Origin: Cytophagaceae bacterium
Lineage (GTDB): Bacteria; Bacteroidota; Bacteroidia; Cytophagales; Spirosomataceae
Length of the DNA: 50,845 nucleotides
Assembly (NCBI GenBank): GCA_027488335.1
Contig: JAIYBU010000061.1
Location: forward strand, 1-50,845
Direction: 5' to 3'
A program made the translations under genes and the position numbers. Below the pieces are notes generated by a model, which ran no database searches, was not told where the DNA came from, and saw only the letters and a program-made list of their open reading frames with translations. Numbering within the stretch: position 1 is the stretch's first letter; every line of letters begins with the position of its first letter. Below, piece after piece: positions 24,348 to 33,001 of the stretch.

Positions 24348-27300
24348 TTAAGGAATAATTACCTTACTGATTACTTTTTCAGCACAAAGTTTATTATAAG
24401 CCGCAATGTCTTTGGTAATCAACTCATTCATTTCAGTTTTAAGTACATTCCACTGAGCGTCAAGGGCTGCCAGTTGTTTTTTCTGTCCACTCGTAACTGT
24501 CGGTACGTTTGAGTCAATTTCTCCTCTTACGAAAATATAATCGGCACTGAGCATATTCTTAAAATTGATAATATCATCGTTTGATTCTGCTTTGTTTTGT
24601 ACCAATTTTTCTTCCCAAACTTTGATTTTTTTCACAATCGCATTTCCTGCATCAACCACCGCTTTTAGCTCAGTTTTTGTGGATAAAAGACTGCTAACTT
24701 CACTAATTTGCTTAGAAATCTTACGCATCTTAGCAATCGACTCATGAATATCATTTACGCTATTTTCGAGCGATTTGAGTGTATTTTCTTGGTCTTCGTA
24801 CTCGGCTGCTGTTGCGTTGATGCGTGGGTCAGCGAGGATTTTTACGGGTACGGTTTTAGTCTGTTTTCCGTAGGTAAATTTAGCTGAATAAGTACCTGGC
24901 GACATCCTACGGCCATCATAACTACCTTCAATAAATACTTTTGGAATACCTTTGATGGTTTCGGCACGCATATCCCACACAAAACGATTCATTCCACCTT
25001 TCATGAGAAGCGTTGGGTCGGGCGATGGTCCACCTGGGTAAACCTCAAAACCTTTTTCTTTTTTGCTGCTGTATGTTCTTACGATTTCGCCTTTTGCATT
25101 ACTGATTTCCAAAGTTAAGGTTTGCGTAGTATCTGGTTTTGCAGGCAAACCATAATAGAAAACTACACCCGTAGATGGATTTTCGCCGAAAGTAGAAGTT
25201 GATTCTTCGTCTTCTTCACTAACTTTATCAAGCGAGCTACGGCCCGATACTCGGTAAGTCTCTTCGGGTATGAAAGCCGTCAAACTATCTTTTGATAATG
25301 CACCTTTTAATTCTCGAATTGGAGCTAAATCATCCAAAATCCAAAAAGAGCGACCTTGCGTCGAGGCAATCAAATCGTTTTGATGAACTTTCAAATCTGT
25401 AATTGGAACAATCGGTAGGTTGAGTTGCATATTCGACCAATTTTTTCCTCCGTTTGTCGATATATAAAACCCCGTTTCTGTACCTGCAAAAAGTAAATCT
25501 TTGCGTTGAGAATCTTCACGCACCACACGTACACACGCTCCGTATGGAATACCTTCCGTTATTTTTGTCCAAGTTTTGCCGTAGTCGGTTGTTTTGTAAA
25601 TTGAAGGCGTAAAATCATTTAATTTATAACGATGCGTGGCAATATAGGCCGTTGCGTTATCGTGTGGCGAAACTTCTATTGCATTTATCAAACATTCTTC
25701 TAAACCAGCTGGTGTTACGTTTGTCCAAGTTTTGCCATTGTCTTTGGTAATATGCACCAAGCCATCATCGCTACCTGCCCAAAAAACACCGGCTTCGTTG
25801 GGAGATTCTATGAGATACGAAATCGTGGCATAGTTTTCTCCACCTGCACCTTCGTTGGTGTACGGAGCTCCACCCAAACCAAGTTTTGTGGTATCTTTTC
25901 GAGTTAAATCAGTTGAAAACTCTGTCCAAGTTTTCCCTAAATCGGTTGTTTTTAAAACCACATTTCCAGCATGATAATAGGCTTTTTCACGTTTTGAATA
26001 GATAATCGGAGCATTCCAATTAAACCGATACTTCATTTCTTTCGCTTTCAATGCTTGGTACTGAATCGGGGCAGCCATCACGCCTTTTCCTTCTTTATTC
26101 TGTAAATCGAGTAGCTCGATTGTACCTTGATAGCTTCCACCCATTACGTAGCGAGGTGCGTCGGGGTCGAATGCCAAAAATGCACTTTCACCACCTGCCG
26201 AAGCCTCCCAATCACGCTCACGGATTCCACTGCCATTGGTTACTCGACTTGGAATCATAACCGATGTATTATCTTGCTGCCCTCCATAAATTCGGTAAGG
26301 GAACAAATTGTCGGCATTGATTCGGTAAAACTGAGCCGTTGGTAGTTGATTTTGCGGAGAAAAGGTTTGTCCGCCATTGAACGAAACGGCTGCTCCACCG
26401 TCATTGCCCAGAACCATGTTTTTACCATCTTTCGGATTTATCCATAAATCGTGGTGGTCGCCGTGAGTTCCACCAAAAACACGGGTAAAGGTTTTGCCAC
26501 CATCAATTGATTTAAGAGCAGGTGAATTGAGTACATAAACAATGTTTTCGTTGGTTGGGTCGGCAAAGATTTCTATGTAATACCACGCACGTTGTACCGT
26601 TCGATGGTCTTTGCTCACACGAGTCCAAGATTTCCCTGCATCGTCAGAGCGAAAAACACCCCCTTGTTCTTTTTCAGTATCAGATTCAATAACCGCAAAA
26701 ACTCGGCTCGGATTTGCTCTCGAAACTACAATCCCCATCTTACCCAATTCTTTCGGTAAACCTTTGTCGAGTTTAGTCCAAGTTTCGCCACCATCCAGCG
26801 ATTTGTACAAGCCACTTCCTTTACCACCACTCACCATTTGCCACGGCAAACGACGATGGTCCCACATGGCAGCGTACATAATTCTCGGATTCGTCATATC
26901 CATGCTCAAATCCGAACAACCTGTATTATTATCAACAAAAAGTGTCTTTTTCCACGTTTTACCACCATCAACCGACTTGTAAACACCTCTTTCTTCACTC
27001 GCACCGTGTAAAGCACCCTGTGCCGCTACATAAACAATATCAGGATTTTGTGGGTGAATACTAATGCGAGAAATATGACGAGTGAGGTCAAGACCCATTT
27101 TTGTCCAAGTTTTGCCTGCATCGGTCGATTTATAAACGCCATCGCCGTAAGAGGTCATTACACCACGAGGTGCGTGTTCGCCCATGCCTACGTACACAAC
27201 GTTCGGGTCAGATTCTGCCACCGAAACGGCTCCAACCGAACCAGTTTTGAAATACCCGTCAGAGATATTTGTCCACGAAAGGCCAGCGTCGGTGGTTTTC

Positions 27301-27569
27301 CAAAGTCCGCCACCCGTTGTACCCATGTAGTAAGTTTGTGGTTGGCCAATCACACCCGAAACTGCCACCGAACGACCACCACGAAACGGACCGATGTTTC
27401 GCCATTTGATTGCCTTGAAAGTGCTGTCGTAGTTGACTTGTGGAGGCTTGGGAGCCTGCACGACCGTTGTAGTAGGTGTTGGAGAAGCTTTGGTTTTCTT
27501 CTTGTTTTGAGCAAACGCCCCGAAAGAAGTCAAAACAATCAATAGAAGGATTGATAGTTGTTTCTGCAT
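24348..27569 (-). CDS. Large exported Asp-box (BNR/VPS10-like) repeat protein
   Basis: A 1073-residue exported protein. The signal peptide (1-21) ends SFGAFAQ. Two seven-bladed propellers of the sortilin/BNR type are suggested by about ten Asp-box motifs (SxDxGxTW) such as [40 protein letters not shown] and TTDYGKTW. A beta domain with [16 protein letters not shown] and a helical C-terminal region (about 940-1070) follow. Relatives are often annotated as glycosyl hydrolases, but Asp boxes alone do not prove activity. I chose 27569 because an upstream ATG at 27611 lies inside the -7 box CAAAGATA (minus-strand TATCTTTG). Confidence 0.88.
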   Translation of the reverse strand: MQKQLSILLLIVLTSFGAFAQNKKKTKASPTPTTTVVQAPKPPQVNYDSTFKAIKWRNIGPFRGGRSVAVSGVIGQPQTYYMGTTGGGLWKTTDAGLSWTNISDGYFKTGSVGAVSVAESDPNVVYVGMGEHAPRGVMTSYGDGVYKSTDAGKTWTKMGLDLTRHISRISIHPQNPDIVYVAAQGALHGASEERGVYKSVDGGKTWKKTLFVDNNTGCSDLSMDMTNPRIMYAAMWDHRRLPWQMVSGGKGSGLYKSLDGGETWTKLDKGLPKELGKMGIVVSRANPSRVFAVIESDTEKEQGGVFRSDDAGKSWTRVSKDHRTVQRAWYYIEIFADPTNENIVYVLNSPALKSIDGGKTFTRVFGGTHGDHHDLWINPKDGKNMVLGNDGGAAVSFNGGQTFSPQNQLPTAQFYRINADNLFPYRIYGGQQDNTSVMIPSRVTNGSGIRERDWEASAGGESAFLAFDPDAPRYVMGGSYQGTIELLDLQNKEGKGVMAAPIQYQALKAKEMKYRFNWNAPIIYSKREKAYYHAGNVVLKTTDLGKTWTEFSTDLTRKDTTKLGLGGAPYTNEGAGGENYATISYLIESPNEAGVFWAGSDDGLVHITKDNGKTWTNVTPAGLEECLINAIEVSPHDNATAYIATHRYKLNDFTPSIYKTTDYGKTWTKITEGIPYGACVRVVREDSQRKDLLFAGTETGFYISTNGGKNWSNMQLNLPIVPITDLKVHQNDLIASTQGRSFWILDDLAPIRELKGALSKDSLTAFIPEETYRVSGRSSLDKVSEEDEESTSTFGENPSTGVVFYYGLPAKPDTTQTLTLEISNAKGEIVRTYSSKKEKGFEVYPGGPSPDPTLLMKGGMNRFVWDMRAETIKGIPKVFIEGSYDGRRMSPGTYSAKFTYGKQTKTVPVKILADPRINATAAEYEDQENTLKSLENSVNDIHESIAKMRKISKQISEVSSLLSTKTELKAVVDAGNAIVKKIKVWEEKLVQNKAESNDDIINFKNMLSADYIFVRGEIDSNVPTVTSGQKKQLAALDAQWNVLKTEMNELITKDIAAYNKLCAEKVISKVIIP

Positions 27570-27608
27570 GTTATAGGAATGAGTTTTGTTAATGAAGACT
27601 ACATTTTT

Positions 27609-27616
27609 CAAAGATA
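27609..27616 (-). promoter_or_regulatory. -7 promoter element of the Asp-box gene
   Basis: Minus-strand TATCTTTG matches TAnnTTTG exactly. I see no good -33 TTTG at the usual distance. Its position supports the ATG at 27569. Confidence 0.4.
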
Positions 27617-27741
27617 AGTAATATCTCGTTACACTTGCCTACGTAGTGCTATTTTACCCTGTTTTTAAGCGACAAAGAGGTAAATTGATGGGGTGAAAGT
27701 TGAAAAAAAGCTTCAATAAAATAAAGTTTTTCTTTACAGAC

Positions 27742-28824
27742 TTACACGTATTTTTTCCATTTGAAGTAAATCCAGAGGATGATAGAAATCACTACCATAC
27801 TACCGAGTGTATAAAAATAGCCATTTGGATTGTGCAGTTCGGGCATGTTATCGAAATTCATGCCGTAAATGCCCGCAATGAAGGTCAAAGGCATAAAAAT
27901 GGCTGTAAAAACCGTGAGCGTTTTCATGACCGAATTCATTTTGTTGCTCAAACTGGTGAGATAAATATTCTGAATGTTTTCTATCATTTCTCGGTACGAT
28001 TCTATCGTTTCGAGGGTTTGTAGAATATGGTCGTAAACATCACGGAGATAAATGATTGTGTTCGGATGAATCAGTTCGGATGACTCGCGAGTAAGTGTAC
28101 CAAAAATATCACGGAGTGGCAAAACCGCCTTCCGAATTTGCATCAGTTCTCTGCGAAGTTCGTAGAGGGCTGTTTGGTCGTCTCGGTGCGGATTTTCGAT
28201 GATTTTTATCTCTAATTCCTCCAGTTTTTCACTAAATTTTTCGAGAACGACAAAATAGTTGTCAACCACTAAATCACAGAGTGAATAAAATAAATAGTCG
28301 GCTTTCCCTTTTCGAGTTTTCCCTACCGAAGCTTTTAAACGAGCGAAAATCGGAGCAAAAACGTCAGATTTATGCCTTTCTTGAAACGAAACTACATAAT
28401 TTCTCCCTAAAACGAGTGCTACGTGTTCGGTTTCAACTTCGTTGTGGGCTTCGTTGAATTGTAGCATTTTCATTACTACGAAAATATTTTGTTCGCCAAA
28501 ATGCTCCAGTTTAGCTTTTTGCTCGGTGTTCATGACATCCTCTAATAATAGTGGATGTAAATGATAATGTTTACCGATTTCTTCAACGATTTGCACTTCG
28601 TGTACGCCATCCACATCGAGCCAGTTTACATGCGTTTCGATAGGAGAGAGTAGACATTCACTGATTGATTTTACTACTTTTTGCTGATAAATTTCATCGT
28701 TAAACTCAACTAATTTGACGACAGTATCAATCGGCACATCTTTGCCCACATATTCGAGTGTACCAGGCGAAGTAAAAACCTTTTTCTGAACGTATTTTTT
28801 GTATTTTTTACGATGCTTTGACAT
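27742..28824 (-). CDS. corA: CorA-type magnesium/cobalt transporter
   Basis: A 360-residue CorA channel, a pentamer carrying Mg2+ (also Co2+, Ni2+) into the cytoplasm. The large N-terminal cytoplasmic domain includes HYHLHPLLLEDVMNTEQKAKLE (about 90-111). The long stalk helix runs through residues 200-300. Two C-terminal helices follow, with the signature YGMNF at the end of the first and a basic tail KWKKYV. Length is normal. The gene starts 3 bases after the stop of the RecD-like helicase gene, on the same strand, so both are probably co-transcribed. Confidence 0.95.
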   Translation of the reverse strand: MSKHRKKYKKYVQKKVFTSPGTLEYVGKDVPIDTVVKLVEFNDEIYQQKVVKSISECLLSPIETHVNWLDVDGVHEVQIVEEIGKHYHLHPLLLEDVMNTEQKAKLEHFGEQNIFVVMKMLQFNEAHNEVETEHVALVLGRNYVVSFQERHKSDVFAPIFARLKASVGKTRKGKADYLFYSLCDLVVDNYFVVLEKFSEKLEELEIKIIENPHRDDQTALYELRRELMQIRKAVLPLRDIFGTLTRESSELIHPNTIIYLRDVYDHILQTLETIESYREMIENIQNIYLTSLSNKMNSVMKTLTVFTAIFMPLTFIAGIYGMNFDNMPELHNPNGYFYTLGSMVVISIILWIYFKWKKYV

Positions 28825-28827
28825 GTT

Positions 28828-30255
28828 TTATCCTTCCAAAAACTGTTTATTAAAATTAAGCAAGAAAACTTCCTTTACCCCACGAGTAATGGCCGTATAA
28901 AGCCAACGAATAAAATCGCTATCTACTTCGGCATCGGGCGGCAAATAGCCTTGGTCAACAAAGACAGCATCCCACTGCCCACCCTGCGATTTGTGGCAGG
29001 TTAGGGCATAAGCAAACTTTACTTGAAGAGCATTTAGGTAAGCATCTTTACGTAATAAATCTTGGCGTTCTTTCTTCGATTTTACCCAAAAATAATCTTT
29101 CAGCACATTTTCATAGAGCATCTTATTTTCTTCGGCCGATAAAGTTGGCGAGTTTGAATAAAGCGTGTTCAGAATAATCTTACAATCAAATTCTTCTTCG
29201 TCGGGATAATCGACCAGTTTTAGCGTAACGTTGGCAAAGCGAAGCCCGTGCATTTCTTCTTCTCGTCGAATCTTGATTACCTCTACAAAATCGCCGTTGG
29301 CAATGAAACCTGCCTTTGAATCTTCGCCCAAAACTGTATAATTATTTCTGACGACCATCAACATATCGCCCGAATCAAGTTCATTTTCTGAATAATTAAT
29401 GGCTGTTCGGATATACCGATTATATTGCACAGCGGTTTTATTCGAGCGAGTAATGATGGTGGTGTTTTCTCGACCATATTTGTCGTAAGCGTATCTGATT
29501 CCATCTTCCAGACGCTCGCCCGTCATGCGGTAGAAATCCTTGTATTTACTTGTAATTAATTGAATAGTAGGTGTTTCTTCTTGTAATTGCTTTCGTAAAT
29601 CAGTCGCATTCGTCAAAATTCCAGAGCCTTCACCCTGACGCATAACTTCGGTCAGTACGTGTTCGGTTACGGTGGCGTGGTATCTGCCAGCCAAATGTTC
29701 GGCACTGAGGGCGGGGCTAACTTGCATTCCCACAGGTGGAAGTTGGGCTTCATCGCCAATCAGAATGAGTTTGTTGGTTTCTTGTTCAAAGACGAAGTCG
29801 AGTAAATCGTGCAGCAGGCTATTCGTACCAAATTCTCGGTCATCCGAAATCATTGAGGCCTCATCAACAATATAAACTGTGCCTTCTTGGGTGTTTTTCA
29901 TGCGTTCAAAAACCAATGCACCTGTGTAAGCATTTTCAACTTGTCGATAAATTTTTTTATGAATCGTCAAGGCCATTCGTTTCGAGTAGCTCGACATCAC
30001 TTTGGCTGCTCGACCCGTTGGAGCGAGTAAAACTGCCTTATAACCAAATTCTTTCAGAACCTTAATAAGCGTACTCACAAAGGTGGTTTTACCAGTTCCC
30101 GCATAACCTTTCAGAATGAATGTATCACGAAATTGTTCTTCATCCAGAATAAACTCGTCCATCAATTTAAAGAGTTTTGCTTGCCCAAAAGTGGGCGTAA
30201 ATGGAAACTTACTTAAAAATCTGGTAGAAGGTTTTATATTTTCGTCGAGTGCCAT
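28828..30255 (-). CDS. RecD-like superfamily 1 helicase
   Basis: A 475-residue ATPase of the RecD/TraA helicase group. Walker A is LKGYAGTGKTTF (about 48-59), Walker B VDEASMI (about 131-137), then LILIGDEAQLPPVG for motif III, and ALTCHKSQGGQWDAVFVD with YTAITRGVKEV as motifs V-VI in the UvrD_C_2-type end. RecB and RecC are absent here, so it belongs to the stand-alone RecD2-like or phage-Dda-like kind rather than exonuclease V. It may act in DNA repair or fork restart; that role is inferred from the family. Confidence 0.9.
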   Translation of the reverse strand: MALDENIKPSTRFLSKFPFTPTFGQAKLFKLMDEFILDEEQFRDTFILKGYAGTGKTTFVSTLIKVLKEFGYKAVLLAPTGRAAKVMSSYSKRMALTIHKKIYRQVENAYTGALVFERMKNTQEGTVYIVDEASMISDDREFGTNSLLHDLLDFVFEQETNKLILIGDEAQLPPVGMQVSPALSAEHLAGRYHATVTEHVLTEVMRQGEGSGILTNATDLRKQLQEETPTIQLITSKYKDFYRMTGERLEDGIRYAYDKYGRENTTIITRSNKTAVQYNRYIRTAINYSENELDSGDMLMVVRNNYTVLGEDSKAGFIANGDFVEVIKIRREEEMHGLRFANVTLKLVDYPDEEEFDCKIILNTLYSNSPTLSAEENKMLYENVLKDYFWVKSKKERQDLLRKDAYLNALQVKFAYALTCHKSQGGQWDAVFVDQGYLPPDAEVDSDFIRWLYTAITRGVKEVFLLNFNKQFLEG

Positions 30256-30274
30256 TGTTATTATTTATAATGCA

Positions 30275-30345
30275 AAATTTAGAGTGTAGAGTTAAGTTGT
30301 AGTGCAAGTTTCTCATTTTGCACCCTAAACTCGTCACTCTGCACT
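30275..30345. repeat. Degenerate intergenic repeat
   Basis: GCAAAATTTAGAGTGTAGAG (30282 onward) and the segment to about 30342 with CATTTTGCACCC...CACTCTGCAC read as degenerate inverted copies of one unit. It lies between the divergent helicase and Nudix genes. Confidence 0.35.
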
Positions 30346-30418
30346 TATTTCTTTGCAAAATAAACCTTTAAATTTTAAAAACATTCACGAATCTTGAAAT
30401 CCCTCGTGGCTGATTGCT

Positions 30419-30426
30419 TATCTTTG
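30419..30426 (+). promoter_or_regulatory. -7 promoter element of the Nudix gene
   Basis: TATCTTTG matches TAnnTTTG, 20 bases before the ATG. CTTG at 30393-30396 could be the -33 part, but the 22-base gap is longer than usual. Confidence 0.35.
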
Positions 30427-30446
30427 TGCCAAAATAGCGAAACCAA

Positions 30447-30920
30447 ATGCCACAATCGGAAGTTCAAATAAACGCCCAACAACTTTATGGTAATAGAATT
30501 AGGGTGCGTGCGTGTGGAATTTGTATCGAAAACGACCGAGTGTTGATGATAGGTCATCGGGCAATTTTAAGCGAAAATACTTTTTGGTGTCCACCAGGTG
30601 GAGGTGTGGAAGTGGGCGAAATGGCCGAAGAAGCACTTCAAAGAGAGTTTTTAGAAGAAACAGGGCTTGAAATTTCAGTAGGTAAATTAGTACTAATGAA
30701 CGAGTTCGTGAAGCTACCACTGCACGGAATTGAGTTGTTTTTTGTAGTGCAAAGAGTAGGTGGAGAGTTGACTTTGGGGCATGACCCAGAAATGAATGCG
30801 AGTCAACAACTGATTCAAAAAGTAGAATGGTTGTCGTTAGATGAAATAAAAAGCTTAAATTTGAGCGAAAAACACCAGTTTTGGCAAAAAATTGGAAGTT
30901 TTGATGAGATAATTGCGTAA
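30447..30920 (+). CDS. Nudix hydrolase
   Basis: A 157-residue Nudix-fold protein, which cleaves nucleoside diphosphates linked to another group. The Nudix box GX5EX7REUXEEXGU is complete at about 52-74 (GGVEVGEMAEEALQREFLEETGL), with the metal-binding Glu residues in REFLEET. The N-terminal strand reads NRIRVRACGICIENDRVLMI. Neither the substrate nor a partner domain can be read; candidates are ADP-ribose and oxidised nucleotides. It is transcribed divergently from the helicase. Confidence 0.93.
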   Translation: MPQSEVQINAQQLYGNRIRVRACGICIENDRVLMIGHRAILSENTFWCPPGGGVEVGEMAEEALQREFLEETGLEISVGKLVLMNEFVKLPLHGIELFFVVQRVGGELTLGHDPEMNASQQLIQKVEWLSLDEIKSLNLSEKHQFWQKIGSFDEIIA

Positions 30921-31087
30921 AAACTTGTTCAAATACTATTGAAGATTGTTTAATTTGTTGCAAATTGGTGTGTTGTAGAATTTATTCTTTAAGGTTTTAA
31001 CAATTATTTAACCACTTGAAACAAAAATCATAACCCATAACTGAGTCTGATTTACTTTTGCTAATCATCTAAAATTGATTAAAATCA

Positions 31088-31966
31088 TTGGAGAATCCTG
31101 TTTTAAATATATCACCGAGTTTTGAAATAAGAGACGACCGCTTTGATACCAATCAGATAGCCGAGTGCCATTTGTTGATTGAAGTGAGCCGTGACCGTTT
31201 CCGTTTTACTGTCTATAATACCCTCCACGATGTAATTATGTGGCTGGAAGATTACCATGTTTTTTCTTTATTGAACGAAAATCAGTTATTAAAAACACTC
31301 AAAACGGTTTATCAAGAACACCAGTTTTTGGCGGCAAATTACTGGAAAACAATTCGATTATCGGTCAATGCTAATCATTTTACACTCATTCCCGACGAAT
31401 ATTACGAAGCTGATGAAGCAACTAAATACTTAAATTTTGCTGCTGGTAAAAACTTGTCGGAGCAAGAGCATATATTTGACTTTAAGCATAGTAGGTTTGG
31501 AGCAGTATGTATTTTTGGGATAGAAAAAGATACTTTTGCGTGGTTTAAAGAAATGTATCCTGCCCGTAAAATAGACCCAGTACCCGTTTTGGGTTCGTTG
31601 ATTGAGGGTATCGTACAAGACCGCAACAATAATGGTCTTCACCTTTATTTTGAGGATTATTACATAACAATTATCTATTTTAAAGATGCCAAATTGCACT
31701 TTTGCAATCGTTTTCACTTCCGAACGCCGCAAGATATGGTCTATCATGTGTTATTTGTGATGAACGAACTTGGTTTATCAGTTGATACCCCGACGATGTT
31801 CTATGGTGAAATAACCTCGTTCTCTGATAGATATATGCAACTTACACAGTCACTTAGTGATGTCAAATTTGCACTAAACCCAACGAAAATTCGTTTTAGT
31901 CAATATTTTGAAGATTTACCCGAGCATCGTTATTATACTTTATTTAGTTCGTTTTATTTGTATTGA
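31088..31966 (+). CDS. DUF3822 family protein
   Basis: A 292-residue cytoplasmic protein of the DUF3822 family, which is found in Bacteroidota and resembles an actin/ASKHA-like fold in layout; its role is unknown. Recognisable are an early HLLIEVSRDRFRFTVYN strand pair, the ALNPTKIRFSQYFEDLPEHRYYTLF-type ending and the FHFRTPQDMVYHVLFVMNELGL helix (about 211-235). No ATG fits the start, so I use TTG at 31088; a TACTTTTG box lies at 31053-31060. It is followed by coaD, 53 bases on, a neighbourhood often seen in the phylum. Confidence 0.8.
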   Translation: MENPVLNISPSFEIRDDRFDTNQIAECHLLIEVSRDRFRFTVYNTLHDVIMWLEDYHVFSLLNENQLLKTLKTVYQEHQFLAANYWKTIRLSVNANHFTLIPDEYYEADEATKYLNFAAGKNLSEQEHIFDFKHSRFGAVCIFGIEKDTFAWFKEMYPARKIDPVPVLGSLIEGIVQDRNNNGLHLYFEDYYITIIYFKDAKLHFCNRFHFRTPQDMVYHVLFVMNELGLSVDTPTMFYGEITSFSDRYMQLTQSLSDVKFALNPTKIRFSQYFEDLPEHRYYTLFSSFYLY

Positions 31967-32019
31967 CAGAACGAGAATGTCCAAGTTCGGACTTCCTACG
32001 ATATTTACTCCTACCAGAT

Positions 32020-32475
32020 ATGAAAAAAGTTGCCTTTTTCCCAGGTTCATTCGACCCCTTCACGAAAGGACACGCCGATATTGTGATGCGTGGATTGAAA
32101 CTTTTTGATGAGGTAATTATAGGTATAGGTACAAATTCGGCTAAAAAACGCTACTTTCCGCTCGAAATGATGACCGAGAAAATCAGAGAAACTTTTAGCG
32201 ATAACGAGAGTGTAAAAATTATATCGTATGATGACCTAACGGCCAATGCTGCGGTGGCAAATGACGCAAATTTTTTGCTGAGAGGCCTACGTAATACGAC
32301 CGATTTTGAGTATGAAAATACCATTTCGCAAGTAAACCGACATTTGGTAGGTGGACTCGAAACTGTTTTCCTGATTACATCGCCTGAGCTTGCCCCCATT
32401 AGCTCAACAATCGTGCGTGAATTGCACAAATACGGAGCAAAAGTGAATAATTATTTGCCTTATGATTTGGACTAA
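32020..32475 (+). CDS. coaD: Phosphopantetheine adenylyltransferase
   Basis: A 151-residue CoaD, which joins 4'-phosphopantetheine and ATP to dephospho-CoA, the fourth step of coenzyme A synthesis. The nucleotidyltransferase motif is at 1-20 (KVAFFPGSFDPFTKGHADIV, with the TxGH element), and LLRGLRN with the substrate Arg is at about 86-92. The end has SSTIVREL, the family's second signature. I chose the ATG at 32020; the frame runs upstream to 31963 without a family-like sequence. Length is normal (about 155-160). Confidence 0.97.
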   Translation: MKKVAFFPGSFDPFTKGHADIVMRGLKLFDEVIIGIGTNSAKKRYFPLEMMTEKIRETFSDNESVKIISYDDLTANAAVANDANFLLRGLRNTTDFEYENTISQVNRHLVGGLETVFLITSPELAPISSTIVRELHKYGAKVNNYLPYDLD

Positions 32476-32499
32476 GATTTTATAAAATTATCAAATACA

Positions 32500-32931
32500 A
32501 TGAAAAACTTATTATTGATTGCCTTGGTCTTATTTGCCTTTAGCTGTAAAAAATCAGAAGTAACGGTCAATGAACCAACAAAAGTTCTTTCGGCTAATTT
32601 CTGGAAACTCGACCGTTTTGCTGACACTGATGGTAAAACTCTGAGCCAAAATCAGTTAAATTCGCAGGCACAAGCACTTTTTGGCTTAGATTACGAATTT
32701 CGTGACGATAACGTGACTCGTGCCAAAGACCGAATTACGAAGCAAATCTTAAATGCAGGTACGTGGTATTTGATAAGCGATAATAAAGTTTTAGATATTG
32801 ATATTTTAGGCTTTAAAGGACAATTCAAGATAATCGAAATCTCGAAAACGAAGTTAGTTTTACAAGCTGAAAATAACAAAATGATTAGTGCTGGACAATT
32901 CGTAAATATGGAATTTGTACCAGCATTGTAA
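32500..32931 (+). CDS. Putative lipoprotein
   Basis: A 143-residue exported protein of unknown function. The N-terminus MKNLLLIALVLFAFSCKKSE has a lipobox with Cys at 16, so it is probably lipid-anchored. The mature part contains WKLDRFADTDGKTLSQNQLN and strand-rich sequence ending MEFVPAL, like small lipocalin-type lipoproteins that are common in Bacteroidota. It lies between coaD and murF-alr, on the same strand, with gaps of 24 and 70 bases. Confidence 0.75.
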   Translation: MKNLLLIALVLFAFSCKKSEVTVNEPTKVLSANFWKLDRFADTDGKTLSQNQLNSQAQALFGLDYEFRDDNVTRAKDRITKQILNAGTWYLISDNKVLDIDILGFKGQFKIIEISKTKLVLQAENNKMISAGQFVNMEFVPAL

Positions 32932-33001
32932 AAAACAAATTATCATCCACTCTTTACCGACGGGAAGGACTGGATGGAGTTACTTCTTTTAAATCGTCCA
33001 A

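Noticed and set aside
26611..26982. A 123-codon plus-strand frame
   Set aside because: It is a shadow of the Asp-box gene with no start context or recognisable domain.
27048..27545. A 165-codon open frame on the plus strand
   Set aside because: It lies opposite the Asp-box protein gene, has no family-like sequence, and is rich in Cys, His and Arg in the way of a shadow frame.
28828..30255. RecD subunit of a RecBCD exonuclease
   Set aside because: No recB or recC genes are present, and the protein is short; a stand-alone RecD-like helicase fits better.
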